Assembly (NCBI GenBank): GCA_946999645.1
Contig: CAMQDS010000014.1
Location: forward strand, 1 to 45,482
DNA from: an uncultured Bacteroidales bacterium
GTDB taxonomy: Bacteria > Bacteroidota > Bacteroidia > Bacteroidales > UBA932
Length of the DNA stretch: 45,482 nt
Direction: 5' to 3'
Shown piece after piece: positions 1 to 6,412 of this stretch (position 1 is its first letter; the number at the start of each line of letters is the position of its first letter). The notes below the pieces were generated by a model. The model searched no databases, was not told the DNA's origin, and saw only the letters and a list, made by a program, of their open reading frames with translations. The translations under genes and the position numbers were made by a program.

Positions 1-294
1 GTCAGCATTGTTCCGTATCCTGACATTGCCTCTGCCAGGCACATAGTCTGTGGAACTCATCAGGTGATTGGTCCCAGAGAGAAAGGTACCATAAGAGCCT
101 TTGGCCCCTGAAAAGCCAAGTGTACGCCTGTAAGGTGACTGCCAGGGCTTGCCGTAGAATCCGCCTCTCCGGAAGTTCTCCCGAACGCTTTCAGTCACCT
201 CACGTCCGACCTTGACCGGAAGCACTCTTTCCTGTAGCCGCTTTATCTCCTGCATTCTCTTCTCTACGATTCCTTTTATATCCGGTGCCGACAT
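1..294 (-). CDS. Mu-like phage virion morphogenesis protein (gpG-type), 3' end outside window
   Basis: The reverse frame is open from ATG at 294 to the left edge, so the gene is partial (98 codons seen). The start reads MSAPDIKGIVEKRMQEIKRL, then a region with NFRRGG, a W about six residues later and FLSGTNHLMSST. That order (NF..GG, PW, then an SG.L..S motif) is typical of the phage virion morphogenesis/tail completion family found in Mu-like prophages, which helps join head and tail. The stretch is visibly richer in G+C than the rest of the window, as expected for imported DNA. The gene points away from the window, so most of the prophage should lie to the left. Family assignment is from motif pattern only and is moderately sure. 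Confidence 0.6.
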   Translation of the reverse strand, partial: MSAPDIKGIVEKRMQEIKRLQERVLPVKVGREVTESVRENFRRGGFYGKPWQSPYRRTLGFSGAKGSYGTFLSGTNHLMSSTDYVPGRGNVRIRNNAD

Positions 295-308
295 TTTCGT
301 GAAGTTTT

Positions 309-338
309 TTTGTTTATTAAATTAATTCGTTATATTTG
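309..338 (+). promoter_or_regulatory. Bacteroidota-type promoter for a short + strand transcript
   Basis: TTTG at 309-312 and TATATTTG at 331-338 are separated by 18 bases and match the Bacteroidota -33/-7 pattern (TTTG, TAnnTTTG). No plausible coding frame follows on this strand before the terminator at 411-440, so it appears to drive a non-coding RNA. Confidence 0.55.
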
Positions 339-343
339 CGGTG

Positions 344-440
344 TCACTTCGGTGACTGACCAGGGAGAATACTGAGGGAGCAAGACCTACGGGCTCACTA
401 CTCCAAATTTACCGGAGAAGGCAACTTCCCCGGTATTTTT
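344..440 (+). ncRNA. candidate small structured RNA (about 97 nt), unidentified
   Basis: A promoter at 309-338 and an intrinsic terminator at 411-440 bracket about 100 bases with no useful reading frame. The RNA would begin with a perfect 5-bp hairpin capped by UUCG (GTCAC TTCG GTGAC). A middle section follows in which GGAG/CTCC and GAGC/GCTC can pair around a loop holding GACCTACGGG, and it ends with the terminator stem. The unit lies between two minus-strand phage-derived genes and ends at the stop codon of the nuclease-domain gene at 439. I do not recognise an Rfam family. It could be a phage-encoded regulatory RNA. The evidence is structure and signals only. Confidence 0.45.
411..440 (+). 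terminator. intrinsic terminator of the small RNA
   Basis: ACCGG (411-415) pairs with CCGGT (430-434) and GAAG (417-420) with CTTC (425-428), with one A/C mismatch and a GCAA tetraloop, followed by ATTTTT. Confidence 0.65.
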
Positions 441-765
441 ATCTAATCTCGTTAGAAATTTGTCTCCAAAGTCCTGCAGTGACTTTGCCTCTATTGAGTG
501 TTAATCTTATTGTTCCTTTAAAGCATATTATTAGCTCATTAAATTCTTTGTTGCTATAATAATATTCTTTTATTTCATCAGAAAGCCTTCTTGCATTGTA
601 TCTACTTGTTATATTAAGTATTGCATTATTCGCTTGTTCTCTTGATTCATAAAGCCTGCTGCTTACAGAACTCTTGCCGGATATTGTTTTAATATCATAA
701 AGCCTGTATACGCCTTTTTTCTCAAGAATGATATCGGCTGTCTTCAGACCTTTTGGGTTAGGCAT
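439..765 (-). CDS. CdiA C-terminal nuclease-like domain, probably the remnant of a larger phage head or toxin protein
   Basis: The 108-residue product has the layout of the CdiA-type C-terminal tRNase domain: a KTADIIL segment, an R-LYDIKT strand in the place of the usual E-x-K catalytic strand, then a helix with QANNAILNI and a last strand LIICFKGTI. In Mu-like prophages of Bacteroidota such a domain often forms the tail of the minor head (gpF-like) protein, which sits just upstream of the gpG-type gene, and that is the position here. The open frame continues upstream of the ATG to 792 (reading NLDNAYI before the Met) and then meets an in-frame TAG. The family match therefore seems to begin before the start codon, suggesting a severed C-terminus and not a complete gene. 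Whether it is active is unknown. Confidence 0.5.
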   Translation of the reverse strand: MPNPKGLKTADIILEKKGVYRLYDIKTISGKSSVSSRLYESREQANNAILNITSRYNARRLSDEIKEYYYSNKEFNELIICFKGTIRLTLNRGKVTAGLWRQISNEIR

Positions 766-810
766 AATGTAAGCATTATCTAAATTGTCGTTCTATATTA
801 TGTGCCGGAA

Positions 811-2076
811 TTACGGTTTTAGTAAATTGATGGGTGCAACATATACTCCATCTTCACGCCGGTACGCACCGCCTACTGCAGTGAGTACCATTAAAAATGA
901 TGGAGCTTTTTCCTCACTCTTTTCCACGATTTTGTTTCTTAATGTTTTTAGAGACTTTGCTCCGGATTCAATTAACTCATCCCCTCCAAGTTTGATCTCT
1001 ATAGCTCCCCAACGTCCATCTTCAAGATGAATGATGGCATCACATTCCAAGCCGGTGTTGTCACGATAATGTGATACCATACCGCCTATGGAATTAGCAT
1101 ATATGGATAAATCTCTAACTGCAAAATCTTCAAAGAAGAGTCCGAAACTTTCCAAGTCATGCATGAGGTCTTTAGGACTGAGACCTAAAGAACGGCAAGC
1201 TAGGGAGGTGTCTATGAAATGACGTGTTGGGGTGCTTCTTATAGAAGTCTTTGAGCGGATATTTGGATTCCATGCCGGCAAATCTTCAATCAAGTAAATA
1301 TCTTTTAATGCATCCATGTAATCATCAAAAGTTTTTGGATCCATAGTCCTCTCATTGCTTTGACGGACATCAGCTATAATGGTTGATAGAGAGGCCTGTG
1401 TTGAGATATGACGAGCATAACTTCTCAATATCATTCTTAATACTTCAGGTCGTTTATTTCTGAATCGTTCATTTTCACAATCCTCAAATATAAATAAACT
1501 ATTGTAATAGTTCTTGGTTATTTCCAAAGCAATATCTATTGGTGCCTGTACGGATATAGGCCAACCACCTCGACACATAAGAAAAGCAATATCCCCCAGA
1601 GTTATCTCAGAGTTAGTGTCCCAAGGATAATTTTCCCTTCCATCAAACAAATCCAACAATGAAATACTACCTTTGGATTCTTTTGATTCCCACAAGCTCA
1701 TTGGACGCATCTTGACAGGTGTAATCCTTCCGGCTCCGCTATGGTGTACCTCTGTTTTGTCTGCAGGAGTAGAACTGCCAGTAAGAATATATTTTCCAAA
1801 CTGGTAGTCAAAATCCAAATCATCTTTAACTTGATTCCAAATATCAGGCGCTTTTTGCCATTCATCTATCAGCCTTGGTGTTTCTCCATTTAGTACCCCT
1901 CTTGGATTTATGCGTGCCATTGCGATCGCCTCCTTGGTATTCAGCTTTACAAAACTTTTCTGGTAAAGCATACAAGTTGTAGTCTTACCGCAAAATTTCG
2001 GTCCTACAACGACAATTGCACCGGATGTCTTTAATTTCAATTCTATTTCTTTTTCTACAAGTCTGTTGTAATACAT
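811..2076 (-). CDS. AAA-family ATPase with C-terminal DUF4143 domain
   Basis: This 421-residue protein has an N-terminal AAA_14-type P-loop ATPase: Walker A GPKFCGKT at residues 25-32, Walker B RLIDEW near 68-73, and a sensor-like YILTGSST near 97-103. The C-terminal half matches the DUF4143 nuclease-like fold, with FFEDFAVRDL and, near the end, ECDAIIHLEDGRWGAIEIK, which carries the D...E-x-K pattern of PD-(D/E)XK folds. Such proteins are common, patchily distributed accessory genes in Bacteroidota; their cellular role is not settled. The gene stands alone, its stop 18 bases from the phage-derived fragment on its left. A -7 box and three 23-base-spaced repeats precede it. Family assignment is firm, function is open. 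Confidence 0.85.
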   Translation of the reverse strand: MYYNRLVEKEIELKLKTSGAIVVVGPKFCGKTTTCMLYQKSFVKLNTKEAIAMARINPRGVLNGETPRLIDEWQKAPDIWNQVKDDLDFDYQFGKYILTGSSTPADKTEVHHSGAGRITPVKMRPMSLWESKESKGSISLLDLFDGRENYPWDTNSEITLGDIAFLMCRGGWPISVQAPIDIALEITKNYYNSLFIFEDCENERFRNKRPEVLRMILRSYARHISTQASLSTIIADVRQSNERTMDPKTFDDYMDALKDIYLIEDLPAWNPNIRSKTSIRSTPTRHFIDTSLACRSLGLSPKDLMHDLESFGLFFEDFAVRDLSIYANSIGGMVSHYRDNTGLECDAIIHLEDGRWGAIEIKLGGDELIESGAKSLKTLRNKIVEKSEEKAPSFLMVLTAVGGAYRREDGVYVAPINLLKP

Positions 2077-2102
2077 AATATCCTTATTTAGGTCTTTCTT
2101 TA

Positions 2103-2167
2103 CAAAATTACAAAATTCCTAATGATTTATATTATAAATTCCCTATATTTTCAATATAAAATTCCTA
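2103..2167 (-). promoter_or_regulatory. ATPase promoter with three 23-base-spaced repeats
   Basis: On the minus strand TAATTTTG (2110-2103) fits the -7 consensus and gives a leader of about 20 bases to the ATG at 2076. No TTTG -33 box is seen. Instead the upstream DNA holds three copies of an AGG(G)AATTT motif. On the + strand these read AATTCC, beginning at 2114, 2137 and 2160, an exact 23-base period. This looks like an operator array for an activator or repressor. Confidence 0.5.
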
Positions 2168-2433
2168 TAAATTTACTTTTGTGTTCTAATATTGCACTTT
2201 TCGGTTTACTCTACATATTTATATTAGCTTTGGAAAAGCAAAAAGAACACCTTACATATCTGTAAACAGTCCAACAAAAAAACTCTTATTTTAACAATTG
2301 CTTGTAAATTATTAACAATAAGATTGGTGTGAGTATATGATAAGAATTTGATGTACTATATTTAATAGTATTCTTGTAATAAGGTTTTATTTCTGTAAAT
2401 TTAAGGTCGATTATTTAGCTTAAAATAGTGGTT
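2168..2433. other. AT-rich stretch without a recognisable gene
   Basis: No frame of useful length or recognisable product is present. A TAGCTTTG match to the -7 consensus occurs at 2225-2232 on the + strand, and a small TTACA/TGTAA inverted repeat follows near 2253, but nothing coding lies directly downstream. This looks like spacer between the ATPase promoter and decayed genes. Confidence 0.4.
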
Positions 2434-2520
2434 ATGAAAAAAGGATTGATGAATTGCCTCAATTAATTAATGTTTTGATAGGAGAAGTGAAAACAGCCGT
2501 TAAAGAACTAACACTAAAGA
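2434..2520 (+). pseudogene. start of an HTH/excisionase-like gene, frameshifted and cut off
   Basis: An ATG at 2434 is followed by six A bases and then a stop after ten codons. With one more A in the run the frame would read MKKRIDELPQLINVLIGEVK and beyond. That coiled N-terminal pattern (IDELP..I..L..EV..) is seen in small Bacteroidota DNA-binding or excisionase-like proteins. No DNA-binding domain follows, because the sequence runs into the BIG2 remnant on the other strand. The gene identity is a guess from a short stretch. Confidence 0.3.
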
Positions 2521-2835
2521 TAATGTCGCAGTTTTTACTTTTTCGTAAGACTCACCAAAACCCAAATAAGGATCGGGTATAAAATTTATTTTAGGTATAA
2601 TATTTATTTTACACTTAGCAACATGATTGTTGGCTTTAACTAAGAGTTCAGTTTCGCCAATGCATTTTCCTGTTACTACTCCATTAGCATTGACACTTGC
2701 TATTAGTGGATTTTCAGATACAAATGTAGGCTGTTCTGAATTACCTTGAATTTTTAATACATAAGTACGACCATGATAAAGTGTAATTTCTGTTTTATCA
2801 ATATATATTGTTTCTGCATCTATTAATCGCTTTTG
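2500..2835 (-). pseudogene. remnant of a BIG2 (bacterial Ig-like) lipoprotein
   Basis: Read on the minus strand, one open frame gives a classic BIG2 Ig-like repeat: DKTEITLYHGRTYVL, then SENPLIASVNANGVVTG, then GETELLVKA and CKINI. It is followed by DPYLGFGESYEKVKT, a segment that often links the Ig domain to a C-terminal domain in Bacteroides surface lipoproteins. The frame ends at TAA (2502-2500) shortly afterwards, so the usual C-terminal domain is missing. No signal peptide or plausible start codon is found at the front. It is therefore a fragment, not a working gene. The domain call is confident; that it is non-functional is inferred. Confidence 0.6.
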
Positions 2836-3030
2836 CCAGTTGGACTGTACCTTTCCCGTCCAGCATATCTGTCAATCTTAGTTGTAGGTCTGCTGATTGC
2901 AGTTTGAACTGGTTAGTAGCACTAACCAGTTCGTTTTGCTCATCCCATAGCGCTCGAACTTGTTTGTTTTATCGTTTTCTTATTCGGTTGTCGTCCCAGT
3001 GACATATAGCGAGGACGAAGGGCGTTCCAC
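2798..3030 (-). pseudogene. frameshifted fragment of an unidentified small protein
   Basis: Two minus-strand frames join into a plausible protein: NALRPRYMSLGRQPNKKTIK in one frame, then QVRALWDEQNELVSATNQF and, further on, GKGTVQLAKAINR in the next, ending at TGA (2800-2798). The frames switch at a tandem ACAAACAA, so a 4-base duplication (or a single-base change there) would explain the break. The middle looks like an amphipathic helix. I do not recognise the family; a phage or mobile-element gene is possible given the neighbours. It overlaps the front of the BIG2 remnant. Evidence is weak. Confidence 0.3.
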
Positions 3031-3040
3031 AAAATGACCC

Positions 3041-3072
3041 ATTGTATAATTTCGGAGGATTTGTTATATTTG
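3041..3072 (+). promoter_or_regulatory. promoter of the small membrane protein gene
   Basis: ATTG at 3041-3044 and TATATTTG at 3065-3072 are 20 bases apart. Transcription would start near 3079, after the ATG at 3034 and before the ATG at 3097, which decides the start of the next gene. Confidence 0.6.
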
Positions 3073-3096
3073 AGAAACCATAAAACTGTAACGGTC

Positions 3097-3642
3097 ATGA
3101 ATTTTGATATGTCGCCTAAAATTGGAAAATTCCTATTGATTGTATTTGTTTTACGATTCTGCTTCTTTATCCCAGTAATTGTTCCTGTCCTTGTGGTTGT
3201 TGGCATATTTCTTTTTAAATATTTTGGAATCCCTATTATTAAGGTTTTAGCATTTGTGGCTTTATGTATAATTATAATACCTGTATTAATAATCTATAAG
3301 ATATCCTACAAAAGAAGTATGAGAAAATATGGCATAGAGCCTTTTACTATGCCTTTCTATATTTCTGGTTATAAGCAGGCTCGTAAAGAACATAAAGAAT
3401 ATTGTGCAAAAATAGATAGAAAGATAAAGATGGCTCGTCTTCGCGAAGAGGTGGGCAGACTTTCTAAATTCAGATGCTTTGTAAGAAAAATATTAAGGCG
3501 AGTTAGAATCGAAAGGTATCGCATAATACACAATAATATTATAGAGCTTTCCGTACCAAATTTAACTGGTTTATTTGCTATATTGGTTATAGGCCTTGTC
3601 TCTATATCTTTTATCGCGTTTATCCTTATCCGAAACATATAA
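3097..3642 (+). CDS. small membrane protein of unknown function
   Basis: The product has 181 residues from the ATG at 3097 (MNFDMSPKIGKFLLIVF). An earlier in-frame ATG at 3034 lies upstream of the predicted transcription start and is rejected. It has two closely spaced hydrophobic segments at the N-terminus (about residues 10-40 and 45-65), a strongly basic cytoplasmic-type middle rich in R and K (KMARLREEV, RCFVRKILRRVRIERYR), and one hydrophobic segment at the C-terminus (about 158-178). I do not recognise a family. It is flanked by its own promoter and terminator, so it is a single-gene unit inside the accessory region. A membrane protein is well supported; its role is unknown. Confidence 0.65.
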   Translation: MNFDMSPKIGKFLLIVFVLRFCFFIPVIVPVLVVVGIFLFKYFGIPIIKVLAFVALCIIIIPVLIIYKISYKRSMRKYGIEPFTMPFYISGYKQARKEHKEYCAKIDRKIKMARLREEVGRLSKFRCFVRKILRRVRIERYRIIHNNIIELSVPNLTGLFAILVIGLVSISFIAFILIRNI

Positions 3643-3664
3643 ACCGCTATTTATATTGTCCTTT

Positions 3665-3691
3665 ATAGCCACCTTAGGGTGGCTATTTTTG
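3665..3691 (+). terminator. intrinsic terminator
   Basis: A perfect 9-bp stem ATAGCCACC / GGTGGCTAT (3665-3673, 3678-3686) with a TTAG loop is followed by TTTTG. It closes the membrane-protein unit and insulates the operon that begins at 3754. Confidence 0.8.
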
Positions 3692-3753
3692 TTATATCAG
3701 TATTCCTGTATAACTGCATGATACACATGAATTAGAGAAGAAGAAGGAAAAAT

Positions 3754-3784
3754 TTTGATATTAAACATTAATTATATAACTTCG
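3754..3784 (+). promoter_or_regulatory. promoter of the Sus/phosphoesterase operon
   Basis: TTTG at 3754-3757 and TAACTTCG at 3777-3784 (one mismatch to TAnnTTTG) are 19 bases apart. Transcription would start near 3790, about 73 bases before the chosen ATG at 3863. This excludes the earlier in-frame start at 3755. Confidence 0.55.
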
Positions 3785-3790
3785 TTTCAT

Positions 3791-3813
3791 ATCGAAATAA
3801 TTATACTTTCGAT
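3791..3813 (+). repeat. inverted repeat at the operon transcription start
   Basis: ATCGAAA (3791-3797) and TTTCGAT (3807-3813) form a perfect 7-bp inverted repeat with a 9-base spacer. It lies at or just after the predicted transcription start, so it could be an operator or a 5'-leader hairpin controlling the operon. Confidence 0.45.
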
Positions 3814-3862
3814 TTATTTATTTATTACACTAAACTATACACCAAATTTATTACCTAAAGCG

Positions 3863-5008
3863 ATGGCTTTTACTATTTTTTTATTATTTTTTGCTTTACT
3901 GCCTTCACCATCATTGAATTCTAAAACTAATATTGAATCTCTGCCAGACAGTATTCATATTCAAGCAAGAAAAAATTTTCATATCCAGGGAATTGCAATG
4001 GATAAGGAACATCAGTATTTCTATGTTTCATATACTACACAACTTGTTAAGTTTGATATACAGGGAAAACCTGTAGGGTCTGTAAGCGGATTGCTTGGAC
4101 ATCTTGGATGTATCTCCTACAACCCTGAGGATGGTAAAATATACGGTTCACTAGAATATAAATATGATGAAATAGGACGTAATATAAGCGATAACAGTAT
4201 CGGTTGCAGAGAGAACGCAACTATATTTTATATTGCAGTATTTGATGTGGATAAAATAAACCGTTTAGGAATGGACGGTTTAAAAGACGGTGTCATGAAA
4301 ACAGTATGTCTTCCTACTGTCAAGCAGCTATATAACGGTGTTGCTGAAGTGGATGGGAGAAAGTACGAACATATATATGGTTGCAGTGGTATAGATGGGG
4401 TGACTTTCGGACCGAAATTTGGCACGAAAGGAGGAAAACTGTTTCTTACGGTTGCACTTGGTATTTACAGTGATCTAAATAGATTTGATAATGATTACCA
4501 GGTTCTTTTGCAATATCCATGGCCTAAGGTTATGAAAAAATCTATGCCTTTAGATCTTAATAATATGCATTCCGAAGGTCCGAGAAAGCCTGCTGCGATT
4601 TATTTCGCATATACTGGCAATACATCTTATGGAGTACAGAATCTGGAATATGATGCTTATTCCGATTTGTGGTTTATGGCTGTTTATAGGGGAAAGAAAA
4701 AACAATTTCCGAATTATAGGCTTTTTGCTATTGATAATACTATTAAACCAACAAAAGAAGTACTTAAAGGTAATGGTCTTAAGAAAGGATTTGTTTTGCA
4801 GTTGAGCCGAGATGGAATATATGATAAATCTTCTTCAGTATATGGATGGAATTTCCCTTATGGAAGTATGGGGATACAGTCTTTGGGAGAGGGGTGGTTT
4901 TATATTTTTCATCCTGATAAGAATAAAAAAGGAATATATAGCGGGTATATTGAAAAGTATCGCTATGACAAAAGCAGTTTGAAACCTTTTGTGAGGGTGT
5001 TAAGATGA
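3863..5008 (+). CDS. secreted propeller-like protein, first gene of the Sus operon
   Basis: The chosen start gives a clean export signal (MAFTIFLLFFALLPSPSLNS) without a lipobox Cys, so the product is probably periplasmic or secreted. The body has repeated short strands with patterns typical of beta-propellers: QYFYVSYTTQLVKFD, GCISYNPEDGKIYGS, TIFYIAVFDVD, GVTFGPKFGTKGGKLFL, and LWFMAVYRGKKKQF. It is 381 residues from this start. The fold is inferred from these repeats; I recognise no named family or catalytic motif. A 28-base gap to the dehydrogenase gene shows co-transcription. In this setting it may bind the substrate or act as an esterase or phytase-like enzyme, but nothing seen proves this. 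Confidence 0.6.
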   Translation: MAFTIFLLFFALLPSPSLNSKTNIESLPDSIHIQARKNFHIQGIAMDKEHQYFYVSYTTQLVKFDIQGKPVGSVSGLLGHLGCISYNPEDGKIYGSLEYKYDEIGRNISDNSIGCRENATIFYIAVFDVDKINRLGMDGLKDGVMKTVCLPTVKQLYNGVAEVDGRKYEHIYGCSGIDGVTFGPKFGTKGGKLFLTVALGIYSDLNRFDNDYQVLLQYPWPKVMKKSMPLDLNNMHSEGPRKPAAIYFAYTGNTSYGVQNLEYDAYSDLWFMAVYRGKKKQFPNYRLFAIDNTIKPTKEVLKGNGLKKGFVLQLSRDGIYDKSSSVYGWNFPYGSMGIQSLGEGWFYIFHPDKNKKGIYSGYIEKYRYDKSSLKPFVRVLR

Positions 5009-5036
5009 GATATAATAATATAAAATCAATGATACT

Positions 5037-6386
5037 ATGAGTAGAAGTTTAGATTTAGCCCTTAAAAAGGCTACTCAGACCCTTGCCCTTGTGTTAAAAC
5101 AAGGTGCTATAGCTGAAACTGCAGGTCTATTTAAAAAATTATTTCCAGGGGAAAAGGCCATCATAATAGCAGACAAAACAACGTTCAGAGTTGCAGGTGA
5201 AAAAGTCTGTTCTTTATTACGCAATGAAGGTGTAGCAATGGATGATCCAGTTATTTTGGATTATCCAGATATGCATGCCGAGTGGCGATATATAGAAATC
5301 TTGGATAGAGTTCTTTCCAATACTGAGGCTATTCCTATTGCTGTCGGATCGGGTACTATTAATGATCTGACAAAACTCTCTTCATACCATAATAATCGTC
5401 GTTACATGGTAGTAGGTACGGCTGCCTCTATGGACGGTTATATTGCTTTTGGGGCATCTATCACAAAAGATGGTTGCAAGACTACTTTCCCATGCACTGC
5501 ACCTATCGGTATTATTGCAGATGTTGATATAATTTCTAAGGCTCCATCGAATATGACAGCGAGCGGATATGCAGATCTTTTTGCAAAAGTGCCTGCTGGT
5601 GCTGATTGGATTATTGCAGATGCCGTTGGTGCTGAACCTATAGATCCTATAGCATTTTCAATAGTTCAGGATGGTTTGCATGATGCTCTATCCAATCCGG
5701 AGGGTGATAAAGAAGGTCGTCCTGAGGAAATTGCAAAACTTATGGAAGGACTTTTACTCGGTGGCTTTGCCATGCAGGCCTATCCTAAATCAAGTCGTCC
5801 TGCAAGCGGAGCTGATCATCAGTTCTCTCATCTTCTCAATATGCAGCATTTTGTGATGCCAAATGGAATGGCACCGTCACATGGATTTCAAGTTGCATTA
5901 GGCACTATAATATCACTTTCATTTTATGGAGAACTTTTAAAAACTAATGTGGAATATATAGATGTAGATAAATGTGTGAGCAGTTGGCCTTCACTTGAGC
6001 AGCAGAAGCAGGAAGCTTTGGAAATGTTCAAAGGTACTGATTTCCCAATGCTTGGAGCCAAAGAAGTGGAAGCAAAATATGTGGATAGAGATGGGTTAAG
6101 AAAAGAACTTACAAGGTTTAAGGAGAACTGGCATGAAACAAAACTTAATTTGGAAAAGAGATTAATATCTGTTGATGAGGCAGTTAAGAGATTGAGTTTG
6201 GTGGGAGCACCTGTTAAGCCTGAAGATATAGGTCTTTCACGTTCAATAATGAGAGACAATATTATCCTTGCTCAAAAGATACGTCGTCGTTATACCATCC
6301 TTGATTTAGGACTTCGCATAGGTTTGCTTGGTAAATGGACAGATTCTCTTTTTGGAAAAGGAGGTACATGGGAAATAAAAAGATAA
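5037..6386 (+). CDS. sn-glycerol-1-phosphate dehydrogenase-family protein
   Basis: This 449-residue cytoplasmic protein belongs to the metal-dependent iron-alcohol/glycerol dehydrogenase superfamily, closest in motif order to the AraM/EgsA group, which interconverts dihydroxyacetone phosphate and sn-glycerol-1-phosphate with NAD(P)H. Visible motifs are the nucleotide loop VGSGTINDLTK (about 103-113), VGTAASMDGY (126-135), the metal-binding Asp in SGYADLFAK (D180), His in GADHQFSHLL (H261/H265) and His in SHGFQVALGT (H282). All expected ligands are present, so it should be active. The C-terminal 100 residues extend beyond the shorter archaeal forms. It sits inside a SusCD operon, 26 bases before susC, which suggests catabolism of G1P released from an imported substrate and not lipid synthesis. 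The substrate could still be a related phosphorylated polyol. Confidence 0.8.
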   Translation: MSRSLDLALKKATQTLALVLKQGAIAETAGLFKKLFPGEKAIIIADKTTFRVAGEKVCSLLRNEGVAMDDPVILDYPDMHAEWRYIEILDRVLSNTEAIPIAVGSGTINDLTKLSSYHNNRRYMVVGTAASMDGYIAFGASITKDGCKTTFPCTAPIGIIADVDIISKAPSNMTASGYADLFAKVPAGADWIIADAVGAEPIDPIAFSIVQDGLHDALSNPEGDKEGRPEEIAKLMEGLLLGGFAMQAYPKSSRPASGADHQFSHLLNMQHFVMPNGMAPSHGFQVALGTIISLSFYGELLKTNVEYIDVDKCVSSWPSLEQQKQEALEMFKGTDFPMLGAKEVEAKYVDRDGLRKELTRFKENWHETKLNLEKRLISVDEAVKRLSLVGAPVKPEDIGLSRSIMRDNIILAQKIRRRYTILDLGLRIGLLGKWTDSLFGKGGTWEIKR

Positions 6387-6412
6387 TTTACTGACACTAA
6401 TACTGATAAACA

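Noticed and set aside
439..765. Toxin-antitoxin reading of the nuclease-domain gene with the adjacent RNA
   Set aside because: There is no tandem-repeat antitoxin RNA, no second small coding gene and the RNA is convergent, not upstream; a phage head-protein remnant fits better.
785..1030. Open frame on the + strand opposite the ATPase 3' end
   Set aside because: It lies inside the strongly supported ATPase gene, has no family resemblance and looks like an antisense shadow.
2808..3206. Two open frames (2808-3002 + and 2940-3206 -)
   Set aside because: The + frame is antisense to the decayed fragments. The - frame runs through the promoter and start of the membrane protein gene; only its 3' part (before about 3030) looks protein-like and is described as a pseudogene piece.
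3755..3862. Longer N-terminus for the first operon gene
   Set aside because: The ATG at 3755 overlaps the -33 box of the predicted promoter, and the added residues hide the clean signal peptide that begins at 3863.
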